Below are positions 6,659 to 14,878 of a DNA stretch of 40,860 nt, one piece after another. Numbering within the stretch: the first letter of the stretch is position 1; each line of letters starts with the position of its first letter. The DNA is from Sulfidibacterium sp964473395 (GTDB taxonomy: Bacteria > Bacteroidota > Bacteroidia > Bacteroidales > F082): NCBI GenBank assembly GCA_964473395.1, contig CAYYOW010000010.1, positions 1 through 40,860 on the forward strand, written 5' to 3'. The notes under the pieces are model-generated. The model was not told the DNA's origin, made no database searches, and saw only the letters and a list, made by a program, of their open reading frames with translations. A program made the position numbers and the translations under genes.

Positions 6659-9627
6659 AACGTACTCTTCATCTTTTCCGTTTCCACAAGGGCATCATAC
6701 AGTATCTCAACCGGATGCAGTGCCGCCCGGTCGGTACCATCTTTAATTTGATGGCGGCAGGAGGTACCAGGCGCCGCTATAAGAGTCTCTTTGTTGCTGT
6801 TTCGTACGGCCGGAAAAAGTACCAGCTCGCCCACTTTCATGGAAAGGTCATAATGCTCTTTTTCATAGCCAAAAGCTCCTGCCATGCCGCAGCATCCGGA
6901 AGGAATTTCTTCCACTGTGTAATTCTCCGGAAAGCCCAGCACAAAAAGTGTGGGCTTGGTGGAAGCCAACGATTTCTGGTGACAATGTCCATGTAGTTTG
7001 ATGTGCTTTTTTGCCGTGGTGAATTGCTCTATCTGGATTTTTCCGGCATTTATTTCCCGTTCAAGAAACTCATCTATCATCAGTGAATTTTCTGCCAGCC
7101 GGCGAGCCGCTTTCCGCAGACTTTCATCAGCCAATTCCAGATATTCATCACGAAAAGTAAGGATAGCCGAAGGTTCGATACCCACCAACGGTATTTCCGT
7201 TGAAATTTTATCTTTCAACAATCGGATGTTGGTGTTGGCAATGGCTTTGGCCTTTTTTACCAGCCCTTTGGAAAGATATGTCCGGGCACTTTCCAGATGT
7301 TTCGGAAGCACTACCTCGTAACCCAGCTTCGTGAGTAGCATGATGGTTTTGATGCCCACATCCGTATCGTTGAACCGTGTAAATTCATCATTAAAAAGAT
7401 AAATTTTACCGTTAGAACGAGTCCGGTTACCAAGGCGTTTGCTGTTTTTAACAAACCATTTGTCTAACGGCATCTTTGAAAGTAACGGGAATTTCCGCTG
7501 TGGCGCGAATCCAAAAATTTTAGCGTTAAGCCCAGAAAGAAATTTATTCCTCTGAACAAAATTATAAACCGATGGCATCAGGCTGCCAAGGCGGTTCACC
7601 CTGGAAATATTGGCGATAAGCCACGAACGCAGGGGGACGCCGTGAGCCTCGTAGTAATGCTGCAGGAATTCGGCTTTCAGTTTGGTCATATCCACACTGG
7701 AAGGGCATTCCGACTTACAACCTTTGCACATAAGACAGAGATCAAGCGCATGATAGATTTCCTTGTGATCAAACGGATTTTTCTGTCCCGGCTTGCTGAT
7801 AAACTCCCGCAGGATGTTGGCACGTGCACGGGTGGTTTTGTCCTCGTCGTGGGTAGCCATATAGCTGGGACACATGGTGCCACCCATAACAACTGATTTA
7901 CGACAAAGGCCGGTACCGTTACACTTCTCTGCTGCACGCACTACGCCCAAATCTCTGGAAAAGTCAAAATAAGTTTTGATTTCCTGTGTTTTCCGGCCAG
8001 GCGTATAACGCAGGCTGGTGTTCATACGGGGCGTGTCGGTAATTTTCCCCGGGTTGAAAATGTTTTGTGGATCCCAGCTCTTTTTTACATCTTTAAAAAG
8101 GCCATATACCTTCTCACCCACCATTAACGGGATAAATTCGCCACGCAGCCTGCCATCGCCATGCTCACCGCTGAGCGAACCGCGGTATCTCTTCACTAAC
8201 ACCGCTGAAGCACGCCCTATTTCATAAAACAACTCCACATCTTTCGGATCTTTCAGGTTCAACACCGGACGTATGTGCAACTCGCCGGTAGAAATATGGG
8301 CATAATAGACACCTTCTTTCCCGTATTTATGGAGAATATCCTCAAAATCAGCAATATACTGCGGCAGCAATTCGGGAAGTACTGCCGTATCTTCAGTAAC
8401 GGGAACGGGCTTTGCATCGCCGGGCATATTGTTGAGAATACCAAGGCCTGCTTTACGCAAATCCCAGACCTGATCCATTTGCAAACCGGTAACAACCGGA
8501 AAATGATATCCCAGCTTTTCCTTTCTTAAAATAGCCTCCAATGCCTTTGCCTTTTTGTCAATTTCCATCATATCCTTTTCGGCAAACTCCACAATCAGAA
8601 TGGCGCCGGGACTTCCTTTGACAAAAAAGCGATTTTTGCGTTGTTCAATATTTTCGCGGGTAAGCTCCAGAATGGTACGGTCCATCAGCTCGATGGAATA
8701 AGGTTTGAATTTCAGCGCTACCAGGTTGGCTTTCAACGACTCTGCCACGGTATCCAAATGCACACACACCAAAGCTCTGTTAGGAGAAGGTAACGGCACC
8801 AGGTTCAGCTTGATCTCTGTGGTAAGTGCCAGTGTGCCTTCCGAGCCGGCCAGCAACCGGGAGAAATTGAAGGGAACATCGTTATGGATAAACGGTTCTG
8901 TTTGCATCAGCAGATCCAACGCATAACCCGTATTGCGTCTTTTCAATTCAGGATTGGGAAACTGCCGGGTAATCTCTTCGCGGATTTTTTCGTCCTGCAA
9001 CATCGACCTGATTTCCCGGTAAAGGGATCCCTCAAAAGTTTTCAGCTCACATTTCCGGTCAAACTGTTCCATGGTAAGTGGCCCGAAAACTGCTTCGCTG
9101 CCATCGCTCAACAATGTTTTCACCTCTAACGTATGGTCGCGGGTGCTGCCATAAACCAAGGCATGAGCGCCGCAGGAGTTATTCCCCAACATACCACTCA
9201 TCATACAACGACTTGAAGTGGAAGTCTCAGGACCAAAGAACAAACCTTTGGGTGCCAGTATTTTGTTCAGTTCATCGAGTACCACACCAGGCTGTACCCG
9301 AACCCAATGCTCTTTTTCGTCGATTTCCAGTATTCTGCCAAAATACTTGGAAATATCCACAACAATTCCCGAACCGACAACCTGTCCGGCAAGTGAAGTG
9401 CCAGCCGTTCGCGGGATAAGGGAAGTTTGGTTTTCGCGGGCAAACAGGATGAGCTTTTTCAGGTCACTGTTATTCCTGGGATATGCTACCGCCAGCGGAA
9501 TTTCGCGATAAGCAGAGGCATCCGTGGCATACATGAGCCGAATGGCATCATCAACCAGAATTTCTCCCTGAAAATCCCGCTTAAGGGTGGTTAGTTTCTG
9601 CAATAGTGCTGTTTCTTCCTGCTTCAT
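6655..9627 (-). CDS. FAD-binding and Fe-S dehydrogenase (GlcD/D-lactate dehydrogenase type)
   Basis: A 990-residue fusion. Residues about 20-560 are a PCMH-type FAD domain plus C-terminal FAD-oxidase cap: PRTAGTSLAGQVVGSG, GMLGNNSCGAHALVYGSTRD, RLLAGSEGTLALTTEI, then SLSGEHGDGRLRGEF and the end signature NIFNPGKI. Residues about 590-690 carry two Fe-S sites, with CNGTGLCRK...CPSY (given in parts) and CLMCKGCKSECP. The C-terminal part has a CCG-type heterodisulfide-reductase domain with HGHCHQKSL and SGCCGMAGAFGYEKEHY. The family oxidises D-lactate, glycolate or other 2-hydroxy acids and passes electrons to quinone or an unknown carrier; substrate cannot be decided. The ATG directly follows the lplA stop (0-base gap), and the 3' end overlaps the HypD-like gene by 4 bases. 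Confidence 0.9.
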   Translation of the reverse strand: MKQEETALLQKLTTLKRDFQGEILVDDAIRLMYATDASAYREIPLAVAYPRNNSDLKKLILFARENQTSLIPRTAGTSLAGQVVGSGIVVDISKYFGRILEIDEKEHWVRVQPGVVLDELNKILAPKGLFFGPETSTSSRCMMSGMLGNNSCGAHALVYGSTRDHTLEVKTLLSDGSEAVFGPLTMEQFDRKCELKTFEGSLYREIRSMLQDEKIREEITRQFPNPELKRRNTGYALDLLMQTEPFIHNDVPFNFSRLLAGSEGTLALTTEIKLNLVPLPSPNRALVCVHLDTVAESLKANLVALKFKPYSIELMDRTILELTRENIEQRKNRFFVKGSPGAILIVEFAEKDMMEIDKKAKALEAILRKEKLGYHFPVVTGLQMDQVWDLRKAGLGILNNMPGDAKPVPVTEDTAVLPELLPQYIADFEDILHKYGKEGVYYAHISTGELHIRPVLNLKDPKDVELFYEIGRASAVLVKRYRGSLSGEHGDGRLRGEFIPLMVGEKVYGLFKDVKKSWDPQNIFNPGKITDTPRMNTSLRYTPGRKTQEIKTYFDFSRDLGVVRAAEKCNGTGLCRKSVVMGGTMCPSYMATHDEDKTTRARANILREFISKPGQKNPFDHKEIYHALDLCLMCKGCKSECPSSVDMTKLKAEFLQHYYEAHGVPLRSWLIANISRVNRLGSLMPSVYNFVQRNKFLSGLNAKIFGFAPQRKFPLLSKMPLDKWFVKNSKRLGNRTRSNGKIYLFNDEFTRFNDTDVGIKTIMLLTKLGYEVVLPKHLESARTYLSKGLVKKAKAIANTNIRLLKDKISTEIPLVGIEPSAILTFRDEYLELADESLRKAARRLAENSLMIDEFLEREINAGKIQIEQFTTAKKHIKLHGHCHQKSLASTKPTLFVLGFPENYTVEEIPSGCCGMAGAFGYEKEHYDLSMKVGELVLFPAVRNSNKETLIAAPGTSCRHQIKDGTDRAALHPVEILYDALVETEKMKSTL

Positions 9628-10578
9628 TTAGAACAAGGTGTTAATGATAACTTCCGAAAAATGATTGTCGGCCAGGACTTTTTGCAGTTGGATTTTGTCG
9701 TGCTTCTGTCCCAGCAACTTTTGTTCTGTCTTTTCTAGTTGTTTTCCTTCAAAAACAAGTTGAATATCAGTAATTCTTCCCTCTTTCACATCCAGGGAAA
9801 CAAGAATTTTTCCGTAATCCGTATCCTGCTCTTTCCGGACAGAATATTTTGGCGAATAGGCCACATTCCATTCCCAGCGGCTGTATTTTTCCTCCACAAG
9901 TTTTTCAATAGCCTGCTGCTCTTCCGGAGATAAATCCACCGTTGTACTTATGTGATAATAATCTTTTAAAAACAGTTCTAAACGCTGCATAAAAGTTTCC
10001 GTAGTCACAGGAATCTTAAGATAATCGGAGATGTTTTTAACCGTAACCCGGATAGATTTTATGGACTTGTCAGTGATGTGGCTGTTGCCGGAACGGATAA
10101 CTTTTTCCAGTCTGTCCAAATCAGTATGATAGAGAAATGTGCCATGATGCATGACTCTGTTTTTAAAAACGTGCGCAGAGTTGCCGGAGAACTTTTTGCC
10201 ATTCACCATCAGGTTGTTTTTTCCTTCAAAGGAAGCCTCTAACCCGAATTGTTTCAAGAAAGCAATAACAGGTTGCGTGAATTTCCGGAAATCAATGAGC
10301 TGATCCGTTTTTCGGGAAGCAGAAATCTGGGTCAGGTTGATATTTCCCAAATCATGATAAACTGTGCCGCCGCCGGAGATACGCCGGATGACAGGGATAT
10401 TGTTTTCGCGAACAAAATCCATATTCACCTCTGACATAACATTCTGATGTTTGCCCACCACCACAGATGGCTCACTTTGCCATAGCATGAGCACGTCCTC
10501 ACGGCTGTTTTTCAGAAAATACTCCTCAGCAGCAAGGTTAAAATATGAGTTTGTCTGTGGTCTCCGAATAAAAATCAT
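9628..10578 (-). CDS. lplA: Lipoate-protein ligase A
   Basis: 316 residues from the ATG at 10578 (MIFIRRPQTNSYFNLAAEE). It attaches lipoate (via lipoyl-AMP) to the lysine of lipoyl domains such as GcvH and 2-oxoacid dehydrogenase E2. The signature RRISGGGTVYHDLGNINLT is near residue 70, GKKFSGNSAHVFKNRVMHHG near 130 carries the catalytic Lys, and a C-terminal accessory domain (about 240-316) is present. An in-frame TTG at 10584 would add two residues only; the ATG is preferred. A TACCTTTG -7 box lies about 20 bases upstream. It is the first gene of the operon lplA, FAD/Fe-S dehydrogenase and HypD-like. No lipoylated enzyme gene is in the window. Confidence 0.9.
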   Translation of the reverse strand: MIFIRRPQTNSYFNLAAEEYFLKNSREDVLMLWQSEPSVVVGKHQNVMSEVNMDFVRENNIPVIRRISGGGTVYHDLGNINLTQISASRKTDQLIDFRKFTQPVIAFLKQFGLEASFEGKNNLMVNGKKFSGNSAHVFKNRVMHHGTFLYHTDLDRLEKVIRSGNSHITDKSIKSIRVTVKNISDYLKIPVTTETFMQRLELFLKDYYHISTTVDLSPEEQQAIEKLVEEKYSRWEWNVAYSPKYSVRKEQDTDYGKILVSLDVKEGRITDIQLVFEGKQLEKTEQKLLGQKHDKIQLQKVLADNHFSEVIINTLF

Positions 10579-10596
10579 GGACAATTAATTTGCAGA

Positions 10597-10604
10597 CAAA
10601 GGTA
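10597..10604 (-). promoter_or_regulatory. Candidate -7 box of the lplA operon
   Basis: On the minus strand this reads TACCTTTG, matching TAnnTTTG, about 18 bases before the lplA ATG. It follows directly on the decayed SnoaL-like gene. No -33 TTG is evident. Confidence 0.5.
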
Positions 10605-10634
10605 GGAAAATAGAAAATTAACGAGGGGCCGGGT

Positions 10635-10815
10635 TTGGGGAATTATTTGTGACACGATTTTTCCGTTTTCGTCAAATCTGAAAAAGGCCATCGTAGCATA
10701 TTCATCCCCTTCCTGGTCATTCCCGATGGGTGTGAAGCGCCACCAAATTACCCTCCGCAACAGCTCTGATAAATTCAATGGCGTTCTTTTTATTTTTCTC
10801 TAAATTCTGTTTCAT
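10635..10815 (-). pseudogene. Decayed SnoaL/NTF2-like (nuclear transport factor 2 family) gene
   Basis: On the minus strand an ATG at 10815 opens MKQNLEKNKKNAI and runs into EFIRAVAEGNLVALHTHRE, then stops at TGA 10717-10719. A second frame just downstream gives GDEYATMAFFRFDENGKIV (to about 10653). Joined, these are the N-terminus and the C-terminal half of a small SnoaL-like protein (usual length about 130-140), in which the next residue after HTHRE would be Trp: TGG has become TGA, and a one-base shift follows. The middle of the fold is missing, as the N-terminus is joined straight to the second half, and the end is also gone. So nonsense, frameshift and deletions are all present. The identification is from memory of the family pattern and needs a search. 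Confidence 0.6.
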
Positions 10816-10986
10816 AAATCATGATATTGACCTACTGGCAGCAATTTCAATAGGGGACGTTTGACACCTCAACGTTCATTATTTTCAATTTGCCGTATGT
10901 TTCACCTATTGCTATTATCTTTATTATTAGCACGATACAACTGGCACCCCATATTTTTTTGGTAGATAGCTATTATTAACCTGAGT
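10816..10986. other. AT-rich spacer, no feature identified
   Basis: Between the SnoaL-like remnant and the hemerythrin stop I see no ORF, RNA or clear terminator. Confidence 0.4.
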
Positions 10987-11421
10987 TCAATATCTGGTGT
11001 ACTTTACGTCTGAATGTATTTTATTCTTATAATTCTCATATTCCGCATCAATTATTAATATATGGTTAACCCACCATTTTTTTAAGAATTTAATTACATC
11101 TGTTAGTTCAGGGGGATTAGCGCGTAATAAATCAACATTATACATTGCAACCTTGTATATATAATTCCTATGGTGTTGCTTATGTTCTGTTAATTTAGGA
11201 TAAGAAAATTTCTGCATATATCTTTCTTCGCTTTTAAAATGAATTAAACCATAGTCTGTCATTTCTGTAAGAATTCTTGCGAATTCTTCACGATTGTGGT
11301 TTAATTCATATAAATCAATCAAATCGTTACAAATTTCTATTAACTTTTTATGTTCTCTATCAATGTCTTCATTGTTTAGTGATAGTTCATTCGTCCAGAC
11401 TAATTTTTCTAAATCGTTCAT
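10987..11421 (-). CDS. Bacteriohemerythrin
   Basis: A 144-residue single-domain hemerythrin. All seven diiron ligands of the family can be placed: His24 (IDREHKKLI), His61 and Glu65 (HFKSEERYM), His80 and His84 (EHKQHH), His120 and Asp125 (WWVNHILIIDAEY). The family binds O2 reversibly at a diiron site and is thought to sense, store or deliver oxygen, or protect against it. The N-terminal VWTNELSLNNEDID is typical of the short bacterial form. No fused signalling domain is present. The gene is monocistronic on the minus strand. Its region is AT-richer than the flanking genes, which may indicate different origin, but this is only an impression. Confidence 0.93.
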   Translation of the reverse strand: MNDLEKLVWTNELSLNNEDIDREHKKLIEICNDLIDLYELNHNREEFARILTEMTDYGLIHFKSEERYMQKFSYPKLTEHKQHHRNYIYKVAMYNVDLLRANPPELTDVIKFLKKWWVNHILIIDAEYENYKNKIHSDVKYTRY

Positions 11422-11821
11422 AATTATATTGGTTAAGTCTTTAAATACCCTGTTTTATTTTAAATATTTGCCAGCTCATAATGCTCAACTGGTGCAAATA
11501 TTGTGTGCAGACCTTGCGTATGGCTTACTTGTGCAATTGCTATCAATTGCTTTTCTTAATTTCTGTAAAGTTAAGGAAAATTTATGAATGAGAAGGCTGT
11601 AATAAAAGAAACACTTTTGGCAAAAAATTGACAATATCAGCATTGTGGATATTTATACTTCCATACCGGAAAAACATGTTTTATCCCCAATTATTTCCAT
11701 CCCAAAATAACATTTTCGGCTTTCAAACGTTTCACTAACACTTGTTAATAAGTAATACAAGCTTGGGGAGCAAAGATGAGACTTCTCCCTATTTTTATAA
11801 AAATATTATTGATACAACCGC
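11422..11821. other. 400-bp intergenic region with one perfect dyad
   Basis: No gene is supported. It holds the upstream regions of the divergent hemerythrin and TPR genes. The only structure seen is GCAATTG-CTAT-CAATTGC at 11533-11550, followed by TTTTCTT. A TATTTTTA at 11790-11797 is a near match to the -7 box for the TPR gene. Confidence 0.4.
11533..11550. repeat. Perfect inverted repeat in the hemerythrin/TPR intergenic region
   Basis: GCAATTG-CTAT-CAATTGC has 7-bp arms and a 4-base spacer. A T-rich tail follows on the plus strand, but no plus-strand gene precedes it. It could be an operator for the divergent pair or the end of an unseen small RNA. Confidence 0.35.
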
Positions 11822-14800
11822 ATGAAAATAAACTGCTGTAAATCAGGAATTCTCATTCTTCTCCTTTTGGGGATTTTCCAGGGAGCGTGGGCGCAAAAAA
11901 CAGATTTCTATCAATCGCCAGGCAAACTTTACCGAAAGGCGATGGAGCTTTATCAGGAAGGAAACTACGGCGCCGCGGGGCAAATGTTTGACCTGTATGT
12001 GAGCCGGTTACCGGAGAAACAAAACCTGAAAGCCGAAAATGCCGTTTATTATGCTGCCGAGTGTGCCGTGAAATTGCATGAAAATGATGCATTGGTGCGA
12101 TTGAGTCGTTTTCTGAGTCATTATCCCGAAAGTGTATGGCTACCGGCGGTGAAATTTTCCATGGGAGTTACCTATTTTAACAACCGGCGTTACAGCCAGG
12201 CTTTAAAAGTGTTTAACGACATTCCGGAAAGAAAGCTGAATACACAGCAGCGGTCAGAATATGCCTACAAAAAAGGTTACTGCCTGCTGAAACGCAACAA
12301 AACAGATGAAGCCATGGCGCTTTTTCAGGAGGTCATGGATACGAAAAGTCCTTATGCCGTCCCGGCAGCTTATTATTACGGGTACACACAGTATGAATTG
12401 AAAAATTATGAGGGTGCGCTGAAAGCTTTTTTGCTCATAAAAGATGACCCGCGTTTTCGGCACACCATTCCCATTTACCTGATGCACATCTTTTATAGGC
12501 AAACCGCTTATAACGAGGTTATTGCACTGGGGGAGAAATACCTGCCATCTGTAAAATACAGGCTGAAAGCCGAAATGAACCGCCTCATGGCCAACAGCTT
12601 CTACGAGCTGGGCGATTATGCCGGCGCTCTACCTTATTTTGAGGCTTATGAAAAAGCTGACCGCAGCAACATCAGTCCAGACGAAGCCTACAGGTTGGGA
12701 TACACCTATTTTAAAAATCATAAATACGGAGAAGCCATTTATAATTTTCAGGGGGCTGCCGAAGCCGGCGATGTTGTAGCACAAAATGCATTGTACTATC
12801 TCGGTCAGTGCTATCTGAAAACAGCACAGCCTATCGCCGCCCAGAACGCCTTTGTTTCAGCTTACAAAATGAACAAAACCAATGAAACCGGCACGCAATC
12901 ACTGCTGGCTTATGCCCGTGTGAGTATCCGGCAAAAAGGCGACCGCAACCGCGATGCCATTGCGCTGGTGCAGGACTTCGTAAATAACCCCTCTGCAAAC
13001 CAGTCATTACGTTTTGGAGCAGCAGCATTGCTGGCACAACTATACGTGAATACGCACAACAACATGGCCGCCCTTTCATCCATCGAAAAATCGGGGGTAA
13101 AACAGAAAAGTTTACGGGTAGCTTATCAAAAACTGGCTTTTACACAGGCTACCGATTTTTACAACCAGCGAAACTATGCCAGAGCACTTATCTATTTTAA
13201 AAAAGCGGCAAAATACAGAAGTGACCCGAAAATATATCTGAAAAGTCTGTATTGGAAAGGCAACTGTTACTACCAGCTGCGGCAGTACCCGAGCGCCACA
13301 CAGGCCTATAAAGTTTTTCTAACAAGCCGTGGAGCTACAGCCATTGGCCTTTACACACCAGCATACTACGATTTGGCTTACAGCTATTTTAAACAGAAAA
13401 ACTATCCTCGGGCCACCCTTTGGTTCAAACGGTTTTTGAACCGACATTACAACAATCCTTCCATGACTTCGGATGCCCAACTGCGTATTGCTGATAGTTA
13501 CACGTTGATGGAAAATTATGCACAAGCCCATCCGTGGTATCAGAAAGTCATCGTATCGGGTGGCCGGAATACCGATTACGCCTTGTATGAAGAAGCCTTT
13601 TGTTATGGTGCCCAAACACAGTTTAGAAAAAAAATCAAGGTTTTGCAGCAGCTCATCCGACAATATCCCCGGTCATTTTATTACACCAAAGCGTTGTATG
13701 ACATGGCCACGACCTATACCAGCACACTCAACCAGCCCCGCGAGGGAATCGCTTATTTCCGGCGTATTGTACAGGAGAAACCCACGAGCAGCTACGCCCG
13801 CATGGCCAGGGTAAAAATGGGACTGCTTTATTATAAAAACAATCAATACAACAAAGCTATCAGCGAGTTGAAATCTGTCATTGCGAGCTATCCGGCTTCC
13901 GGCGAAGCACGTGTGGCGTTGAGTACACTCGAAAGCATTTACAAAGATAAAGGTGACCCTTCGGCCTATATTGCTTACGCCCGGACATTGAGTTTTGTTC
14001 AGATTTCCAAAAGCCAGGAGGATTCACTTACTTTTTCGGTGGGCGAAGATGCTTACCTTGCAGGAGATTGCTCCAAAACCGAAACAGCACTGAAGAATTA
14101 CCTGCGCCAATTTCCCAATGGTGGTTTTCTGATAAAATCGTGGCACTATCTTGCCGAATGTTATTCCCGGCAAAAGGACACCACCATGGCTTTGAGCTAT
14201 TACGAAAAAATCGTTGGCTGGCCGCAAAATGATTACAGCCTGCCTTCGCTGGTGAAAGCGGCACGCATGCGATATGCCCGTAAAAATTATGCGAAAGCAG
14301 CAACTTATTATCAAAAGGTACAGGCGCTTACCGAAGATCCTTCGCTGAAACTGGAATCTCTTGATGGACAGATGCGGGCTGCTTTCCTAACAGGAGACAT
14401 GAGCCTTGCGGCAAAAGCAGCAGGTGAGTTAATCCGCATGCAGGAGGTGAGCGAAGACCAGACGGTTTACGCACATTATGTACTGGCAAAAGCAGCCTTT
14501 AAAACTGGAAATATGGCTGTGGCAAAAAGGGAATTTACCATTACCGACAAGCTGAGCAAAGGATATCGTGGTGCCGAATCGAAGTATTACCTTGCTTTGC
14601 TGAGTTTCAATAACAAAAAATATGACCAAACGGAGAAACTGGTTTATGCTTTGTCTGACCAATATTCTACCAAACCTTTCTGGGTTGCCAAAGGTTTTAT
14701 CCTGCTGGCAGACGTTTACGTGGAACGGGGAAACATTTTCCAGGCACGCGAAACGTTGAAAAGTATCGTGGCAAACTATCCGGGCAATGATTTGAAACAG

Positions 14801-14878
14801 CTGGCGCAGAAAAAGCTGGCAGCACTTCCCGCTGAAAAACCTGCCGTTTCCAAAAAGCAAAACAAACAGAAGAAATAA
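11822..14878 (+). CDS. Large periplasmic tetratricopeptide-repeat protein
   Basis: A 1018-residue exported protein. A signal peptide (hydrophobic LILLLLGIFQ, then AWAQ, cleavage near residue 25) is followed by TPR-like helix pairs through nearly the whole length, e.g. GNYGAAGQMFDLYVSRLPE near 50, RRYSQALKVFNDIPE near 120, KNYPRATLWFKRFLNRHYNN near 530 and NQYNKAISELKSVIASYPAS near 680. Tyr-rich repeats of this sort resemble YbgF/BamD-like TPR arrays. The end is Lys/Gln rich (SKKQNKQKK). It probably works as a periplasmic scaffold. The stop and the ATG of the following outer-membrane barrel share one base (TAATG), so the two are coupled and likely act together; gyrB follows. No known name is assigned. 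Confidence 0.85.
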   Translation: MKINCCKSGILILLLLGIFQGAWAQKTDFYQSPGKLYRKAMELYQEGNYGAAGQMFDLYVSRLPEKQNLKAENAVYYAAECAVKLHENDALVRLSRFLSHYPESVWLPAVKFSMGVTYFNNRRYSQALKVFNDIPERKLNTQQRSEYAYKKGYCLLKRNKTDEAMALFQEVMDTKSPYAVPAAYYYGYTQYELKNYEGALKAFLLIKDDPRFRHTIPIYLMHIFYRQTAYNEVIALGEKYLPSVKYRLKAEMNRLMANSFYELGDYAGALPYFEAYEKADRSNISPDEAYRLGYTYFKNHKYGEAIYNFQGAAEAGDVVAQNALYYLGQCYLKTAQPIAAQNAFVSAYKMNKTNETGTQSLLAYARVSIRQKGDRNRDAIALVQDFVNNPSANQSLRFGAAALLAQLYVNTHNNMAALSSIEKSGVKQKSLRVAYQKLAFTQATDFYNQRNYARALIYFKKAAKYRSDPKIYLKSLYWKGNCYYQLRQYPSATQAYKVFLTSRGATAIGLYTPAYYDLAYSYFKQKNYPRATLWFKRFLNRHYNNPSMTSDAQLRIADSYTLMENYAQAHPWYQKVIVSGGRNTDYALYEEAFCYGAQTQFRKKIKVLQQLIRQYPRSFYYTKALYDMATTYTSTLNQPREGIAYFRRIVQEKPTSSYARMARVKMGLLYYKNNQYNKAISELKSVIASYPASGEARVALSTLESIYKDKGDPSAYIAYARTLSFVQISKSQEDSLTFSVGEDAYLAGDCSKTETALKNYLRQFPNGGFLIKSWHYLAECYSRQKDTTMALSYYEKIVGWPQNDYSLPSLVKAARMRYARKNYAKAATYYQKVQALTEDPSLKLESLDGQMRAAFLTGDMSLAAKAAGELIRMQEVSEDQTVYAHYVLAKAAFKTGNMAVAKREFTITDKLSKGYRGAESKYYLALLSFNNKKYDQTEKLVYALSDQYSTKPFWVAKGFILLADVYVERGNIFQARETLKSIVANYPGNDLKQLAQKKLAALPAEKPAVSKKQNKQKK

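Noticed and set aside
10575..10778. 67-codon minus-strand open frame as an independent gene
   Set aside because: Only its middle (GDEYATMAFFRFDENGKIV) is protein-like and it continues an out-of-frame N-terminus upstream; treated as part of a pseudogene.
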